64,000 nt of DNA from Effusibacillus dendaii. Lineage in GTDB: Bacteria; Bacillota; Bacilli; Tumebacillales; Effusibacillaceae. Shown piece by piece: positions 8,654 through 18,016 of the stretch. Each line of letters begins with the position of its first letter. The stretch's first letter is position 1. The notes below the pieces were generated by a model, which had not been told where the DNA came from, ran no database searches, and saw nothing but the letters and a program-made list of their open reading frames with translations. The translations under genes and the position numbers were made by a program. The stretch lies in the NCBI RefSeq assembly GCF_015097055.1, contig NZ_AP023366.1, positions 2,082,001 through 2,146,000 of the forward strand, in the 5' to 3' direction.

Positions 8654-10657
8654 TTACAACTTAAATCGAGTCAACAATTTTTTCAGATCTTCAGCTAAGC
8701 CGGCGAGCGATTGAGCTGATTTGGCCACTTCTTCCACTGCCGCCAGCTGTTCTTCCGAACCGGCTGCAATACTTTGGGAACTTGCCGCCGATTCTTTTGC
8801 GGAACGTGCCATTTCTTCCAACGAAGCCGTTACTTCTTCCGAGCTGGCTGACATTTGTTCAGAAGCGGCCGACACTTCTTGAATCTGTCCCGCCACTTTT
8901 TGGGAAGCAGAAACGATTTTGGCAAATGCGTTTCCTGCTTCGCGCACCATTTTCATACCCATTTCCACTTCGTGTGTACCGGTTTCCATGGCCTCTACCG
9001 AACGTTCCGTATCGGCTTGTATTTCTCTGATCAGAGCTGCAATTTGATGTGCGGATGAATCGGATTGCTCCGCCAGTTTCCGGACTTCATCCGCTACTAC
9101 AGCAAATCCCCTTCCGTGTTCTCCAGCTCGGGCCGCTTCAATCGCAGCATTTAATGCGAGCAAATTGGTCTGTGACGCGATCTCGGTAATTACCTCCAAG
9201 ATTTTTCCGATTTCTTTCGAACGTTCTCCCAAAAGTTTTACCACTTCTGTCGACCGATTGACAGAATTTCCAAGCGAGTTTATCTGACTTACAGCCTGTT
9301 GAATCGATTGGTTCCCTCTCTGGGCGTCGCCAGCCATTTCTGTTGACGTTTCCGCCACCAGTGCAGCAGATTCAGCAATTCTCTGAATTCCGACGGCCAT
9401 CTCTTCCATCGCCTGAACACTTTCTTCCGTTCCCGACAAATGAGATTCCGTAAGGTCAGCTACTGCTTGAATGGAAACCGCCATTTGGGAAGCAGACTGC
9501 TCCGTTTGCTCCGCTATGGTGCTTAGCCCTTCTGCAGTAGCCGCAACCTGTTGCGAATTCCGGTTGATTTGGGACAAGATTTGTTTTAAATTTCCGATCA
9601 TGACCGAAATATTCGCAGCCAAGGCGCCAATTTCATCTTTGTTTTGGATCTCCAGTTCACCGACTGTCAAATCACCGTTTGCCACACGTGTGACCTGGTC
9701 TGCAATCTGACCAACCGGCCGCGAAATATTGCGCGAAATCCAAAATGCAAGTAACGCCACCAGCAGAGCGGCCATACACACAACCGTCCAGACCGTGGTT
9801 TGGATTTTTGTTGACGACTGCAGCACATTGTCCATCGGTATATTCAAATACAGACGATAACCGGTTTGTGGAATGTTGGCGTTCGCGATCACATATTCCT
9901 TACCGTCTGCCTGATAGGAAACCACGCCAGGTTGTGTGGCTTTTGCTTTTAAAATATCAGCCAGTTGCGGCGACAAAGCGGCTTCCTCCACTTTTTTGCC
10001 GATCCATTCTTTTTTGGGCGCTACTTGAATTTTGCCAAAAGCGTCTACCAGTATCGGATCTCCTGTTCCATTTGCAGCGCTGAGTTCCTTTGTATAAGCA
10101 TTCACAAGCGCCTCCAGGTTCATCGATGCAGATAATACGCCAATAATAGCGCCCGCTTCATTTTTCACGGGTGTTGCAACTGCCACAATCCGGTTTCCAG
10201 TCGATTTGGATACCAGAATATCCGAGTAATTGGTCTTTCCCAACATCGCATTTTGAAAATAATCGCGGTCGCTTAGATTTAGCGTGCCAATTGCAGATTC
10301 TGTCGTATGCGCTCTTATCCAGCCGTCGGGAGCAGTAAAAATCACGCTTTCGTAAACATCCGACTGATCTTTGATCTGCTTTGCATATCTCACTTGCCGC
10401 TGCGAATTAAGCGACGTTATGATTTCCGTTTTGGCCGCTAACTCGATCTCTGCCCTTCTTCTCTGCAGCCATTCATCCATTCCCTGTGACTTACTGACCG
10501 CCAAATCCCTCATTGCATTTTTTTGTTTGTTCACCAGTTCGGAAGAACTCATGTTATAGATAATAAAAGAACTGACAATCAACGGGAGTAAAGAAACTAC
10601 CAGAAAAGACAGAAGAAGTTTGCTCCGAATCGACTGAAACAGTATGGACACTTGCAT
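8654..10657 (-). CDS. Methyl-accepting chemotaxis protein with dCache sensor
   Basis: This 667-residue chemoreceptor has a first membrane segment at about residues 13-33 ([20 protein letters not shown]), an extracellular double-Cache domain to about 280 ([28 protein letters not shown]), a second membrane segment ([16 protein letters not shown]), a HAMP linker and a long coiled-coil signalling domain. The hairpin tip [20 protein letters not shown] and [16 protein letters not shown] are the conserved CheA/CheW contact region. The ligand is unknown; dCache domains often bind amino acids or small organic acids. AGGAGG precedes the ATG, and a perfect 30-bp palindrome lies just upstream of it. Confidence 0.93.
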   Translation of the reverse strand: MQVSILFQSIRSKLLLSFLVVSLLPLIVSSFIIYNMSSSELVNKQKNAMRDLAVSKSQGMDEWLQRRRAEIELAAKTEIITSLNSQRQVRYAKQIKDQSDVYESVIFTAPDGWIRAHTTESAIGTLNLSDRDYFQNAMLGKTNYSDILVSKSTGNRIVAVATPVKNEAGAIIGVLSASMNLEALVNAYTKELSAANGTGDPILVDAFGKIQVAPKKEWIGKKVEEAALSPQLADILKAKATQPGVVSYQADGKEYVIANANIPQTGYRLYLNIPMDNVLQSSTKIQTTVWTVVCMAALLVALLAFWISRNISRPVGQIADQVTRVANGDLTVGELEIQNKDEIGALAANISVMIGNLKQILSQINRNSQQVAATAEGLSTIAEQTEQSASQMAVSIQAVADLTESHLSGTEESVQAMEEMAVGIQRIAESAALVAETSTEMAGDAQRGNQSIQQAVSQINSLGNSVNRSTEVVKLLGERSKEIGKILEVITEIASQTNLLALNAAIEAARAGEHGRGFAVVADEVRKLAEQSDSSAHQIAALIREIQADTERSVEAMETGTHEVEMGMKMVREAGNAFAKIVSASQKVAGQIQEVSAASEQMSASSEEVTASLEEMARSAKESAASSQSIAAGSEEQLAAVEEVAKSAQSLAGLAEDLKKLLTRFKL

Positions 10658-10666
10658 TCCTCCTAA

Positions 10667-10696
10667 AAGTTTAAAATTGGATCCAATTTTAAACTT
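10667..10696. repeat. Perfect 30-bp AT-rich palindrome between tex and the chemoreceptor gene
   Basis: The 30 bases are identical to their reverse complement, centred on GGATCC. The site follows the tex stop by ~25 bases and ends 3 bases before the chemoreceptor ribosome-binding site. It could be a weak tex terminator (a short T run follows on the minus strand) or an operator; the arms are unusually AT-rich for a terminator. Confidence 0.6.
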
Positions 10697-10721
10697 CGTC
10701 CGGTATGCCGTTGATTCCTGT

Positions 10722-12914
10722 TTACTGAATCCCCCGCATCGATAAGCCGACCCGACCTTTTTTCAAATCCACATGAATGACTTTTACGTTGACGATATCC
10801 CCAACAGACACTACATTCATGGGATGCCGTACAAAGCGGTCGGCCAGCTCGGAAACATGCACCAATCCGTCATTTTTCAGACCGATGTCAATGAATGCCC
10901 CGAAATCGACCACATTTCGAACCGTACCTTTCAAGATCATGCCTTCCGCCAAGTCCTCAATCTTCAAGACATCCGTGCGGAAAACGGGCGGTTCCAACTC
11001 TTCCCTTGGATCTCGCCCCGGCTTTTGCAGCGCTTCGACAATATCTCGTAATGTGGGCGCTCCAATCTGCAATTCATCCGCCATTTGCCCGACATTGACT
11101 TGTTGCAGCGCCTGTTTTAACGATTCACGTTGGTTTGCATCGTGTAACGAGTCAAGCGAAAACCCTAATTTTTTGATCAACGCCTCCGCCGCTTGATACG
11201 ATTCCGGGTGAATCGGTGTATTGTCCAGCGGATAATCTCCGTCCGGAATTCGCAAAAATCCGGCTGCCTGCTGAAACGTCTTCGGTCCCAATCGGGGAAC
11301 GCCCGCCAACTGTTCACGTCTGGCGAATTTCCCGTTTTTTTCACGATGGGCGACAATCGACTTGGCGATGCTTGCCGTAAGTCCCGATACATAGGAAAGC
11401 AAGGAAGCTGAAGATGTATTCAGATCCACCCCTACCTGGTTGACAGACGACTCCACAACGAACGTCAACTGTTCTTCCAGACGCTTCTGTGATACGTCGT
11501 GCTGATACTGGCCTACACCGACCGATTTCGGATCGATTTTTACCAGTTCGGCGAGCGGATCTTGCAGGCGGCGCGCGATGGAAATGGCGCTTCGCTCCGC
11601 CACATCCAGCGTCGGGAACTCTTCGCCTGCCAGTTTGGATGCGGAATAAACGCTGGCGCCCGCTTCCGACACAATCACATACATCAATTGACGTGGCAGT
11701 TGTTTCAGCAATTCCGCCACAAATTGTTCCGTTTCCCGCGACGCGGTTCCGTTTCCAATCGCAATCACATCAACCTGGTGCTTCTCAATCAATCCCGCAA
11801 GAATTCGTCTCGCTTCCTCCGTTTTGTTCTGCGGCGGTGTCGGATAGGTTACCGCGATGTCCAATAATTTTCCCGTTTCGTCGACGACCGCAATTTTACA
11901 TCCCGTCCGATACGCCGGATCGATCCCCATCACCGTTTTGCCGCGAACCGGCGGCTGTAACAGCAGTTGACGAAGATTCCCGGAAAATACTTTAATCGCC
12001 TGCTCTTCCGCCTTTTCTGTTAAAATTGCCCGCACTTCTCTCTCGACAGCAGGCGCAATCAACCGTTTGTAAGCATCTTCAACGGCTGCCTGCAGATAGG
12101 GAGTCACAAAATGCGGCAGATCAGCCGATCGATGTTGGTTTAATTTTGCAAAAAAACGCCGTTGCAACTGGGAAAGCAGCTCTTCCGCAGGAACTTTCAC
12201 AGAAACCTTTAAAAAATCTTCCCGTTCGCCCCGATTCATCGCTAAAATCCGGTGAGGCGGCACTTTTGCCAACGGTTCTTCGTAGTCATAATACGCTTCA
12301 TACACCGACTCCACCGACGAATCGGACGCCTTGCAGACAATCGCTCCTTTTTGCAGCGTGAATTCACGGACGAATTTGCGGTTTTCGATATCATCCGAGA
12401 CTTCTTCCGCCACAATATCAAGCGCGCCCTGCAGCGCCTCTTCCGCCGATTCGACACCTTTTTCCGGCACTATGTAATCCGCTGCCGCCAGCAATGGATC
12501 GGTTGTCCCATCCTGCAGCAGCCATTCGGCCAGCGGCTGCAGCCCTTTTTCCTTGGCTACGGATGCGCGCGTCTTTCGTTTCGGACGAAAAGGCCTGTAT
12601 ATATCCTCTACTTCTGTCAGGTTTTTTGCCTGCTGGATAGCCGCGCCAATTTCATCCGTCATTTTCTCCTGTTCGCTGATCAGCCGGTAAATTTCCTGCT
12701 TGCGACCATGCAGATTTCGAAGTGATGCCAATCGTTCCTGCACGACGCGGATTTGATTCTCATCCAATTCCCCCGTCATTTCTTTTCGGTAACGGGCTAT
12801 AAAGGGGACCGTATTCCCCTCGTCCAACAGGCCAATCGTGCGCTCTGCCTGCCCTTTTTTTAGTTTCAGCTCTTCCGCAATGATCTGTGCAAAATCGGGT
12901 GCTTCCATTACCAT
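10722..12914 (-). CDS. tex: Tex family S1-domain RNA-binding protein
   Basis: This protein of about 730 residues starts at the ATG at 12914, which has GGAGGG six bases upstream; the longer frame lacks one. Features in order are the N-terminal [19 protein letters not shown], the YqgF-like domain ([35 protein letters not shown]), helix-hairpin-helix motifs ([19 protein letters not shown]) and a C-terminal S1 domain ([21 protein letters not shown]). Tex binds RNA and influences transcription and ribosome-associated processes; its exact role in Bacillales is unsettled. It appears monocistronic. Confidence 0.93.
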   Translation of the reverse strand: MVMEAPDFAQIIAEELKLKKGQAERTIGLLDEGNTVPFIARYRKEMTGELDENQIRVVQERLASLRNLHGRKQEIYRLISEQEKMTDEIGAAIQQAKNLTEVEDIYRPFRPKRKTRASVAKEKGLQPLAEWLLQDGTTDPLLAAADYIVPEKGVESAEEALQGALDIVAEEVSDDIENRKFVREFTLQKGAIVCKASDSSVESVYEAYYDYEEPLAKVPPHRILAMNRGEREDFLKVSVKVPAEELLSQLQRRFFAKLNQHRSADLPHFVTPYLQAAVEDAYKRLIAPAVEREVRAILTEKAEEQAIKVFSGNLRQLLLQPPVRGKTVMGIDPAYRTGCKIAVVDETGKLLDIAVTYPTPPQNKTEEARRILAGLIEKHQVDVIAIGNGTASRETEQFVAELLKQLPRQLMYVIVSEAGASVYSASKLAGEEFPTLDVAERSAISIARRLQDPLAELVKIDPKSVGVGQYQHDVSQKRLEEQLTFVVESSVNQVGVDLNTSSASLLSYVSGLTASIAKSIVAHREKNGKFARREQLAGVPRLGPKTFQQAAGFLRIPDGDYPLDNTPIHPESYQAAEALIKKLGFSLDSLHDANQRESLKQALQQVNVGQMADELQIGAPTLRDIVEALQKPGRDPREELEPPVFRTDVLKIEDLAEGMILKGTVRNVVDFGAFIDIGLKNDGLVHVSELADRFVRHPMNVVSVGDIVNVKVIHVDLKKGRVGLSMRGIQ

Positions 12915-13158
12915 GCATAACCCTCCGCCATGTTTCGCATACTGTTTTGGGACAAGTTTTCCGGTCCCTCTAATAATGGATTTTAAAAAAACCAACCATG
13001 TTCGTCCACTATTTATTCAGATTAACTGTTTTAAATTAGGCTAAATTAACCGAATTTTAAAGAAATGGATCTTTATTTTTTCAGCCAAATAAAGTATTAT
13101 ATGTATAAGCAAAGCAACGGAACTTGTTTTGCAAAATACGTTTAGGGGGGCGATCTTG

Positions 13159-13446
13159 GTGGATCAGATTCTGTTTGATGAGGTGGAAACCACCCGTACA
13201 CGGCATCTCGGATTTATCACGGGCGGTAAAAGGTATGATTTCTCACTGACCAATACGGAACACTTCTACGGAAAGACGATTGTTACCTGTCTTCAGTCCA
13301 ATCGCAGCGCCCTTCTGGATCGCGACGACATGGACAATATTGACTATCTGGCGAAATTTTACAATCTGAGTCTGGAAGACGCGCAGCATCTGTCAAATTT
13401 CCTGAGAGAATCACTAACCGATCCCGTGCGTCATGAACAATACTAA
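13159..13446 (+). CDS. DUF3055-like small conserved protein
   Basis: The protein has about 95 residues. I recognise the Bacillales DUF3055 pattern: an N-terminal acidic strand (ILFDEVETTRTRHLGFI), DFSLTNTEHFYGKTIVTCLQ, the invariant-looking QSNRSALLDRDD, and a C-terminal helix pair (NLSLEDAQHLSNFLRESL). Its function is unknown. The start is the GTG at 13159, eight bases after AGGGGGG; the adjacent TTG at 13156 is possible. It has its own terminator and is divergent from tex. Confidence 0.7.
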   Translation: MDQILFDEVETTRTRHLGFITGGKRYDFSLTNTEHFYGKTIVTCLQSNRSALLDRDDMDNIDYLAKFYNLSLEDAQHLSNFLRESLTDPVRHEQY

Positions 13447-13465
13447 TAGCACAAGCGTAAAATCA

Positions 13466-13494
13466 GCCCTTGCCTTGCAGGGGCCTATTTTTTT
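13466..13494 (+). terminator. Terminator after the DUF3055-like gene
   Basis: GCCCTTG and CAGGGGC form a hairpin, followed by seven T. Confidence 0.8.
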
Positions 13495-13638
13495 CTCCTT
13501 CCATTTGGGCGGCACCATTTACACGTCATATGTTCCGTTGATAAACCTTCCTTGCCCGTTTGTGCGATTCCCTTAGCCGTGACCAATTCAGCAAAATATG
13601 ATACCTTTAAGGGAATGGAGCAAGGAGGAGGAACACCA

Positions 13639-13881
13639 TTGGCTATCAGCAAACTGGACTATTGTTTAAACAACCTGCAAACTTGCGGTACAAGCCATTT
13701 ATATAACACTGTCGAAAAAGAGTTTCCCCACATTGAACAGCGCCGTTGGGGTTGCCTCAGCAACTGTTCCGAATGTATGAAGAAACCGTTTGTTTTAATT
13801 AACGATTCTGAGATTCTGGCTGGCGAGGATCCGAACGATCTGCTTGCCCAATTGCGAGCCAAAATGACAACCCCCGCTTGA
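13639..13881 (+). CDS. DUF1450 (YuzB family) protein
   Basis: This 80-residue protein belongs to the YuzB/DUF1450 family. Its cysteine pattern is conserved: YCLNNLQTCG near the N-terminus and WGCLSNCSECMKKPFVLIN in the middle, followed by GEDPNDLLAQL. The fold is probably thioredoxin-like/ferredoxin-like, but the role is unknown. The start is a TTG at 13639 eight bases after AGGAGGAG; the longer open frame to the left has no ribosome-binding site. It is monocistronic and converges with amj across a terminator. Confidence 0.8.
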   Translation: MAISKLDYCLNNLQTCGTSHLYNTVEKEFPHIEQRRWGCLSNCSECMKKPFVLINDSEILAGEDPNDLLAQLRAKMTTPA

Positions 13882-13900
13882 TCGCGGGGGTGTTTGTTTA
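13871..13900 (+). terminator. Terminator between DUF1450 gene and amj
   Basis: CCCCCGC and GCGGGGG form a GC-rich hairpin that includes the DUF1450 stop codon, followed by TGTTTGTTTA. It could act in both directions for the two convergent genes. Confidence 0.8.
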
Positions 13901-14740
13901 ATAGAATCTCGCCAAGAACGCCACAAACAAGGCAGCCGGGTATAGAAGCGCCAGGGAAAGCAACGTTCCGACCAAGCGGCTGGCTGTTAACAGGATCATA
14001 GAGGATTCGACAACCTGCATCGGAATTTTTCGTTGAATCCCCTGATCCATAAGGATCGCGCCGCGCGGATCTACCAGAAATAGCAACAGAAAAACGCCAA
14101 TCGAATTGATCGCCGGAGACAATCCCGTAACGGTAACGGCCACTTCCGGGCGTAAGGCAGCCGCAACATACGGCGCAATCGGCGCAATCGTCACAAAAGC
14201 GTACAGAATGACGTTTAACACGATCATATCTCGCGGTACCCCTTGCAGCCGGACATTTTTCCAAAAGCGGACACGGGGCGGCCGCCAACATCGCGCCAAG
14301 TCTTGCAAACCGCTTTTTTGCAAACAGATCGACTTGAACACACCCATCACATTCCCTGTCTTTTCCATCCGGTCAATGCCCAGTTCATAAAATTTCTCAA
14401 AAGCGGGCAAAAACAGAAGGCCACCGAGGGTTCCTGCCGCCGCTCCCAAAATGACGAACAGGAACGAATAGAACGGATTGAAATGAAGGCGGATGGACTG
14501 TTGCGCAATGCTTGCTATCGCAGGCATATATAAAAACGTTGCCGTACGCGAAGCGAATGAGATCATGGCAAAAAATGAATTTGCCAACGCCAGCTGTTGC
14601 GAACGCACACCCGCTATACGGGCCGCATACGAAGTGGTGTCAAAAAAATTGTTCACCGCAATCATTGCAAACACAAACCACAAATAGCCCATTCCGATTT
14701 CTCCGCCAGTTACCCTGTCAAGCCATTCCAACCGATTCAC
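13898..14740 (-). CDS. amj: Alternate lipid II flippase Amj
   Basis: This 280-residue polytopic membrane protein of the DUF2837 family, typified by Bacillus Amj (YdaH), flips lipid II across the membrane and can replace MurJ. Seen are about six to eight hydrophobic segments and family sequences FDTTSYAARIAGVRSQQLAL, FASRTATFLYMP and FLLLFLVDPRGAILMDQ. In B. subtilis amj is induced by cell-envelope stress through SigM; no such promoter was identified here. Length fits the family. Confidence 0.88.
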   Translation of the reverse strand: MNRLEWLDRVTGGEIGMGYLWFVFAMIAVNNFFDTTSYAARIAGVRSQQLALANSFFAMISFASRTATFLYMPAIASIAQQSIRLHFNPFYSFLFVILGAAAGTLGGLLFLPAFEKFYELGIDRMEKTGNVMGVFKSICLQKSGLQDLARCWRPPRVRFWKNVRLQGVPRDMIVLNVILYAFVTIAPIAPYVAAALRPEVAVTVTGLSPAINSIGVFLLLFLVDPRGAILMDQGIQRKIPMQVVESSMILLTASRLVGTLLSLALLYPAALFVAFLARFY

Positions 14741-14812
14741 TCTCCATACTTCCTGTTATGCGCCATACGCCTTACTTCCGCAAATACGCCGTACCCGTAG
14801 CCAGATTATCCG

Positions 14813-16084
14813 CTACTCCGCCCAACTGTCCAGATACCGTTTTTGTTCTTCCGTCAATTCATCCACTTGTATGCCCCATGTTTTAAGGCGCAAGCGTGCC
14901 ACATACTGGTCAAGATGATCAGGTACCGCGTACACTTTCGGTTCCAATTCGGCCCTCTTTTCCACCACATGCCGTAGCGCAAGAGCCTGCAGCGCGAATG
15001 TCATATCCATCACCTCTGCCGGGTGTCCGTCACCTGCCGCCAGATTGACCAGGCGCCCTTCCGCCAGCAGATACACTTTGCGACCGTCCGCAAAGGTGAA
15101 CTCTTCCACATTGTTGCGTACTTTGCGCACCGATTTTGCCATATTTTGCAGATCCTGCTTATTGATTTCCACGTCAAAATGGCCCGCATTGCAAAGGATG
15201 GCTCCGTCTTTCATCACATAGAAATGTTCTGCTGTAATGCAGTCCTTGTTACCCGTCACCGTAACGTAATAATCACCGACCCGGGCCGCATCAATCATCG
15301 GCATCACTTCAAAGCCGTCCATCACTGCTTCCACGGCTTTAATCGGATCTACTTCGGTGACAATCACTTTTGCGCCAAGGCCTTTCGCCCGCATGGCAAC
15401 CCCTTTGCCGCACCAGCCATAGCCGACAACGACAACCGTTTTACCGGCCACTACCAGATTGGTAGTGCGCATGATCGCATCCCAGACTGACTGCCCGGTT
15501 CCATACCGATTATCGAACAGGTACTTGCAGTATGCGTCATTCACCGCCATCATGGGAAACTCAAGCGTTCCTTCCTTTTCCATCGAACGCAGGCGGAGAA
15601 TTCCAGTGGTCGTCTCTTCGCAACCGCCAAGAATCGTTTTCGTCTGCTCAAGGCGCTCTGCATGCAGAGTGGAAACAAGATCCCCGCCGTCGTCAATCAA
15701 TGCATCCGGAGTAAAATCCAATGCGAGATTAATGTGTTTCTTGTATTCATCAGAACTTGCCCCGTACCAGGCATAGCCATAAATTCCCCCGTCGACGAGC
15801 GCTGCTACCACATCATCCTGAGTGGAAAGCGGATTCGATGCTACAACAGCCACATCCGCACCACCTGCCTGAACCACCTTTGCCAAATAGGCAGTTTTAG
15901 CCTCCAGGTGAAGGCAAATTGTGATTTTCTTTCCCTTAAATGGCTTGTCCTTCTCAAACTGATCCTTAATGGAATTAAGCAGCGGCATGTGCGCAGCCAC
16001 CCAATCAATTTTTAATTTCCCTTGCGGAGCCAGTTTCAGATCGCGAATTTGCGAGTCATTAGCTGTAAGCGACATATGTACCAC
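14813..16084 (-). CDS. ahcY: Adenosylhomocysteinase
   Basis: This 423-residue NAD-dependent hydrolase splits S-adenosylhomocysteine into homocysteine and adenosine, regenerating the methyl cycle. Visible are [13 protein letters not shown], the Cys/Glu region ETTTGILRL, the NAD-binding [21 protein letters not shown] and the C-terminal [15 protein letters not shown]. Most Bacillus species use Pfs/LuxS instead, so ahcY is a useful taxonomic hint. The length is that of the shorter bacterial/archaeal form without the 40-residue insertion. It lies downstream of codY on the same strand but behind the codY terminator. Confidence 0.95.
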   Translation of the reverse strand: MVHMSLTANDSQIRDLKLAPQGKLKIDWVAAHMPLLNSIKDQFEKDKPFKGKKITICLHLEAKTAYLAKVVQAGGADVAVVASNPLSTQDDVVAALVDGGIYGYAWYGASSDEYKKHINLALDFTPDALIDDGGDLVSTLHAERLEQTKTILGGCEETTTGILRLRSMEKEGTLEFPMMAVNDAYCKYLFDNRYGTGQSVWDAIMRTTNLVVAGKTVVVVGYGWCGKGVAMRAKGLGAKVIVTEVDPIKAVEAVMDGFEVMPMIDAARVGDYYVTVTGNKDCITAEHFYVMKDGAILCNAGHFDVEINKQDLQNMAKSVRKVRNNVEEFTFADGRKVYLLAEGRLVNLAAGDGHPAEVMDMTFALQALALRHVVEKRAELEPKVYAVPDHLDQYVARLRLKTWGIQVDELTEEQKRYLDSWAE

Positions 16085-16156
16085 CTTTCGATAGAACTGT
16101 TTTTCCGCTTTATTTTACCTTGTTGCCAACCCAATTACCATGGTTATCGCACACTT

Positions 16157-16188
16157 CGAAGTAAGAGTTTCTGGAAGTCAGAGTTTCT
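16157..16188. repeat. Tandem 16-bp direct repeat upstream of ahcY
   Basis: Two adjacent 16-base units (16157-16172 and 16173-16188) match at 14 of 16 positions and share AGAGTTTCT. They lie between the codY terminator and ahcY, in the ahcY promoter region, and could be an operator. Confidence 0.4.
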
Positions 16189-16194
16189 GATCGT

Positions 16195-16247
16195 ACAAAA
16201 AACAGGCCGCTCCGGAGCGTATCATCATTTCGCTCCAAGAACGGCCC
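16195..16247 (-). terminator. Terminator after codY
   Basis: On the minus strand GGCCG...GGAGCG pairs with CGCTCC...CGGCC around an 11-base loop, followed by TGTTTTTTG. Confidence 0.8.
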
Positions 16248-16260
16248 GTACGAAATTTTT

Positions 16261-17046
16261 TTAACTGCGAACTTGCAATTTTTCCAATTGTTCAAGGAAC
16301 AGCGGGTTGAGTACTTTGATGTATGTTCCTTTCATGCCAAGCGAACGGGATTCGATAACACCAGCCGATTCCAATTTACGTATTGCGTTTACAATTACAG
16401 AACGGGTGATACCCACACGGTCTGCCACTTTGCTGGCCACAAGCAGCCCTTCGCTGCCTTCCAGTTCTTGGAAAATGTGGTGGATCGCTTCCTGTTCGGA
16501 GAATGACAAGGATTCAAGCGCCATAGCCACAACCGTACGATTTCTGGTATTGACCTGCATTTCTTCCTGCTGCGCGTGAATAATTTCGATACCCACCACA
16601 GTTGCACCGTACTCACAAAGAATCAGGTCATCATTTGTAAACTGTTTGTTTAAACGCGCCAACAGCAGCGTACCCAAACGCTGTCCGCCGCCGCGAATCG
16701 GAACGACGGTCAGGTTCTTTTTCTTGAACACTTCATTTTCTTCTTCCGAGAACACGTAAAGCGCATCTTTGTCCTCAAGGTTTTTGACCGTTTCGTCAAA
16801 CTTGAGAAGGGTTTCGTTAAAGTTGCCCGGAAAACGTTTTTCGACGTTCATGATCTGGTTCCATTCGAGTGTCAGCTCGTATTCCGCCAAACCGTAGCCG
16901 AGAATTTTCCCGCTTTTGGCCACGATATATACGTTAGCCTTTACCATATCACTCAACAGTTGAGCCAACTCTTTAAAGTCGACACCCTTAACGGAAGACT
17001 TTTGGATCATTCGATTAAATTCTTGTATTTTCTCAAGAAGTGGCAC
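16261..17046 (-). CDS. codY: GTP-sensing global transcriptional repressor CodY
   Basis: This 261-residue regulator senses GTP and branched-chain amino acids and controls nutrient-stress, amino-acid and virulence genes. The N-terminal GAF domain (LLEKIQEFNRMIQ, KSGKILGYG, FPGNFNETLLK, VPIRGGGQRLGTLLLAR) is followed by a winged helix (SKVADRVGITRSVIVNAIRKLESAGVIE). It is essentially canonical. Here codY stands alone rather than at the end of the xerC-hslVU operon as in B. subtilis. A 12-of-15 match to the CodY box lies about 100 bases upstream. Confidence 0.96.
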   Translation of the reverse strand: MPLLEKIQEFNRMIQKSSVKGVDFKELAQLLSDMVKANVYIVAKSGKILGYGLAEYELTLEWNQIMNVEKRFPGNFNETLLKFDETVKNLEDKDALYVFSEEENEVFKKKNLTVVPIRGGGQRLGTLLLARLNKQFTNDDLILCEYGATVVGIEIIHAQQEEMQVNTRNRTVVAMALESLSFSEQEAIHHIFQELEGSEGLLVASKVADRVGITRSVIVNAIRKLESAGVIESRSLGMKGTYIKVLNPLFLEQLEKLQVRS

Positions 17047-17142
17047 TGCTCTTCACCTGCTTTTCATATTTTAATAACTCTAACTTACATATAAAGTATT
17101 CCAAAAAGAAAAAAAATTCAAGGGCTTTTCTCAGAATGTTCG

Positions 17143-17157
17143 AAATTTCATAAAATG
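17143..17157. promoter_or_regulatory. Possible CodY box upstream of codY
   Basis: AAATTTCATAAAATG matches the CodY consensus AATTTTCWGAAAATT at 12 of 15 positions and lies 97 bases upstream of the codY start. This suggests autoregulation, but the region is AT-rich and the match could be chance. Confidence 0.35.
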
Positions 17158-17255
17158 TTCAAATAATCTTATAAAAATTTACAATTGCGACAGGATATGT
17201 CACATTTCGACATCGTTGCCTTTTATCCTGCCACGCCTCATTTTTTGACATCCGC

Positions 17256-17609
17256 TTAGTGATCGCCATGGTTATTTTTACGGGGATTTGTAATCTTCCA
17301 ACCTTCCTCCGGGTACAGCAGATATTTCACTTGCACCCCGTCCAGCCACTCCGACTGTCTGCGATCAAGCAGCACTTCCAATCCGCCCGCGTCAACCACT
17401 TCATCATGGGCAGTGGGCGCCGACAGCGTAACGCTGTAATGCGCATGATCCCCGTGTACATGATTGACTACCAGGCGCACTTTCATCCCCTTTGCTTCCT
17501 GTCCTTCCATTGCTTCTTTTAACTTTCGGATTGCCAGTTGGTTAAATGTTACTTCCACTGCTGCTACCGCCCTTCTCATCTTTGTCTCTTTGTCGCGTAC
17601 TACAATCAT
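17256..17609 (-). CDS. HesB/IscA-fold protein lacking the cluster-binding cysteines
   Basis: This protein of up to 117 residues has the A-type carrier pattern: FNQLAIRKLKEAM, then VDAGGLEVLLDRRQSEWLDG and a C-terminal GWKITNP. The Cys residues that bind Fe-S clusters in IscA/SufA are absent; the usual C-G-C-S-G region reads VNHVHGDHAHYSV. It therefore belongs to the cysteine-less HesB-like group (YneR-like) and may bind metal through His instead; that is inference. The start is uncertain: the ATG at 17609 lies 14 bases after the chelatase gene, and a second ATG is at 17579. Probably co-transcribed with the gene upstream. Confidence 0.65.
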   Translation of the reverse strand: MIVVRDKETKMRRAVAAVEVTFNQLAIRKLKEAMEGQEAKGMKVRLVVNHVHGDHAHYSVTLSAPTAHDEVVDAGGLEVLLDRRQSEWLDGVQVKYLLYPEEGWKITNPRKNNHGDH

Positions 17610-17623
17610 TGACAGGGGATGAA

Positions 17624-17989
17624 CTATTTAGTCAGGCCCTCATCAATTCGATCGAGCAATACCTGCACAATGCGCGGATCTGCCCCGACAGGCTCACTTA
17701 CCCGAATCGTCATGCCGCGAAAATTGGCTTCTTCTTCCTTTGCAATTCGCACCGCTTTTCGCATCAAATAACCTTTTGACAAAAAATAAGGAACCATATG
17801 CAAACGGGTGACCCCTTTTTTCACACAAGTTAAAATAGCGGTTGGAATATCGGGTTCACACTGATCCAAAAAAGCTACTTCCACAACATCAATCGATTTC
17901 CGCCGCTTCATTTCTTCCGCCATTTCATACAGCGAATCGTTCGCATGAGCCATCAAGGATCCATGCCCGACCAGCAAAATGCCGTCCAT
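17624..17989 (-). CDS. CbiX/SirB-like sirohydrochlorin chelatase family protein
   Basis: This 121-residue small CbiX-type protein starts with ILLVGHGSLMAHAN, has the conserved FLDQCEPDIPTAI and RLHMVPYFLSKGYLMRK, and ends after SEPVGADPRIV. The active-site His of the chelatase family lies in VGHGS. Family members insert Co or Fe into sirohydrochlorin, but isolated short copies without cobalamin or sirohaem genes nearby may act on another tetrapyrrole. It precedes the HesB-like gene by 14 bases. Confidence 0.8.
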   Translation of the reverse strand: MDGILLVGHGSLMAHANDSLYEMAEEMKRRKSIDVVEVAFLDQCEPDIPTAILTCVKKGVTRLHMVPYFLSKGYLMRKAVRIAKEEEANFRGMTIRVSEPVGADPRIVQVLLDRIDEGLTK

Positions 17990-18016
17990 TCTCTTTCCCT
18001 CCAGCGTCCGCTTTTT

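Noticed and set aside
16085-16260. SAH riboswitch upstream of ahcY
   Set aside because: No conserved core of that element was found; only a tandem repeat and the codY terminator are present.
17256-17609. HesB-like selenoprotein
   Set aside because: HesB-like selenoproteins exist, but this frame ends in TAA and has no in-frame UGA.
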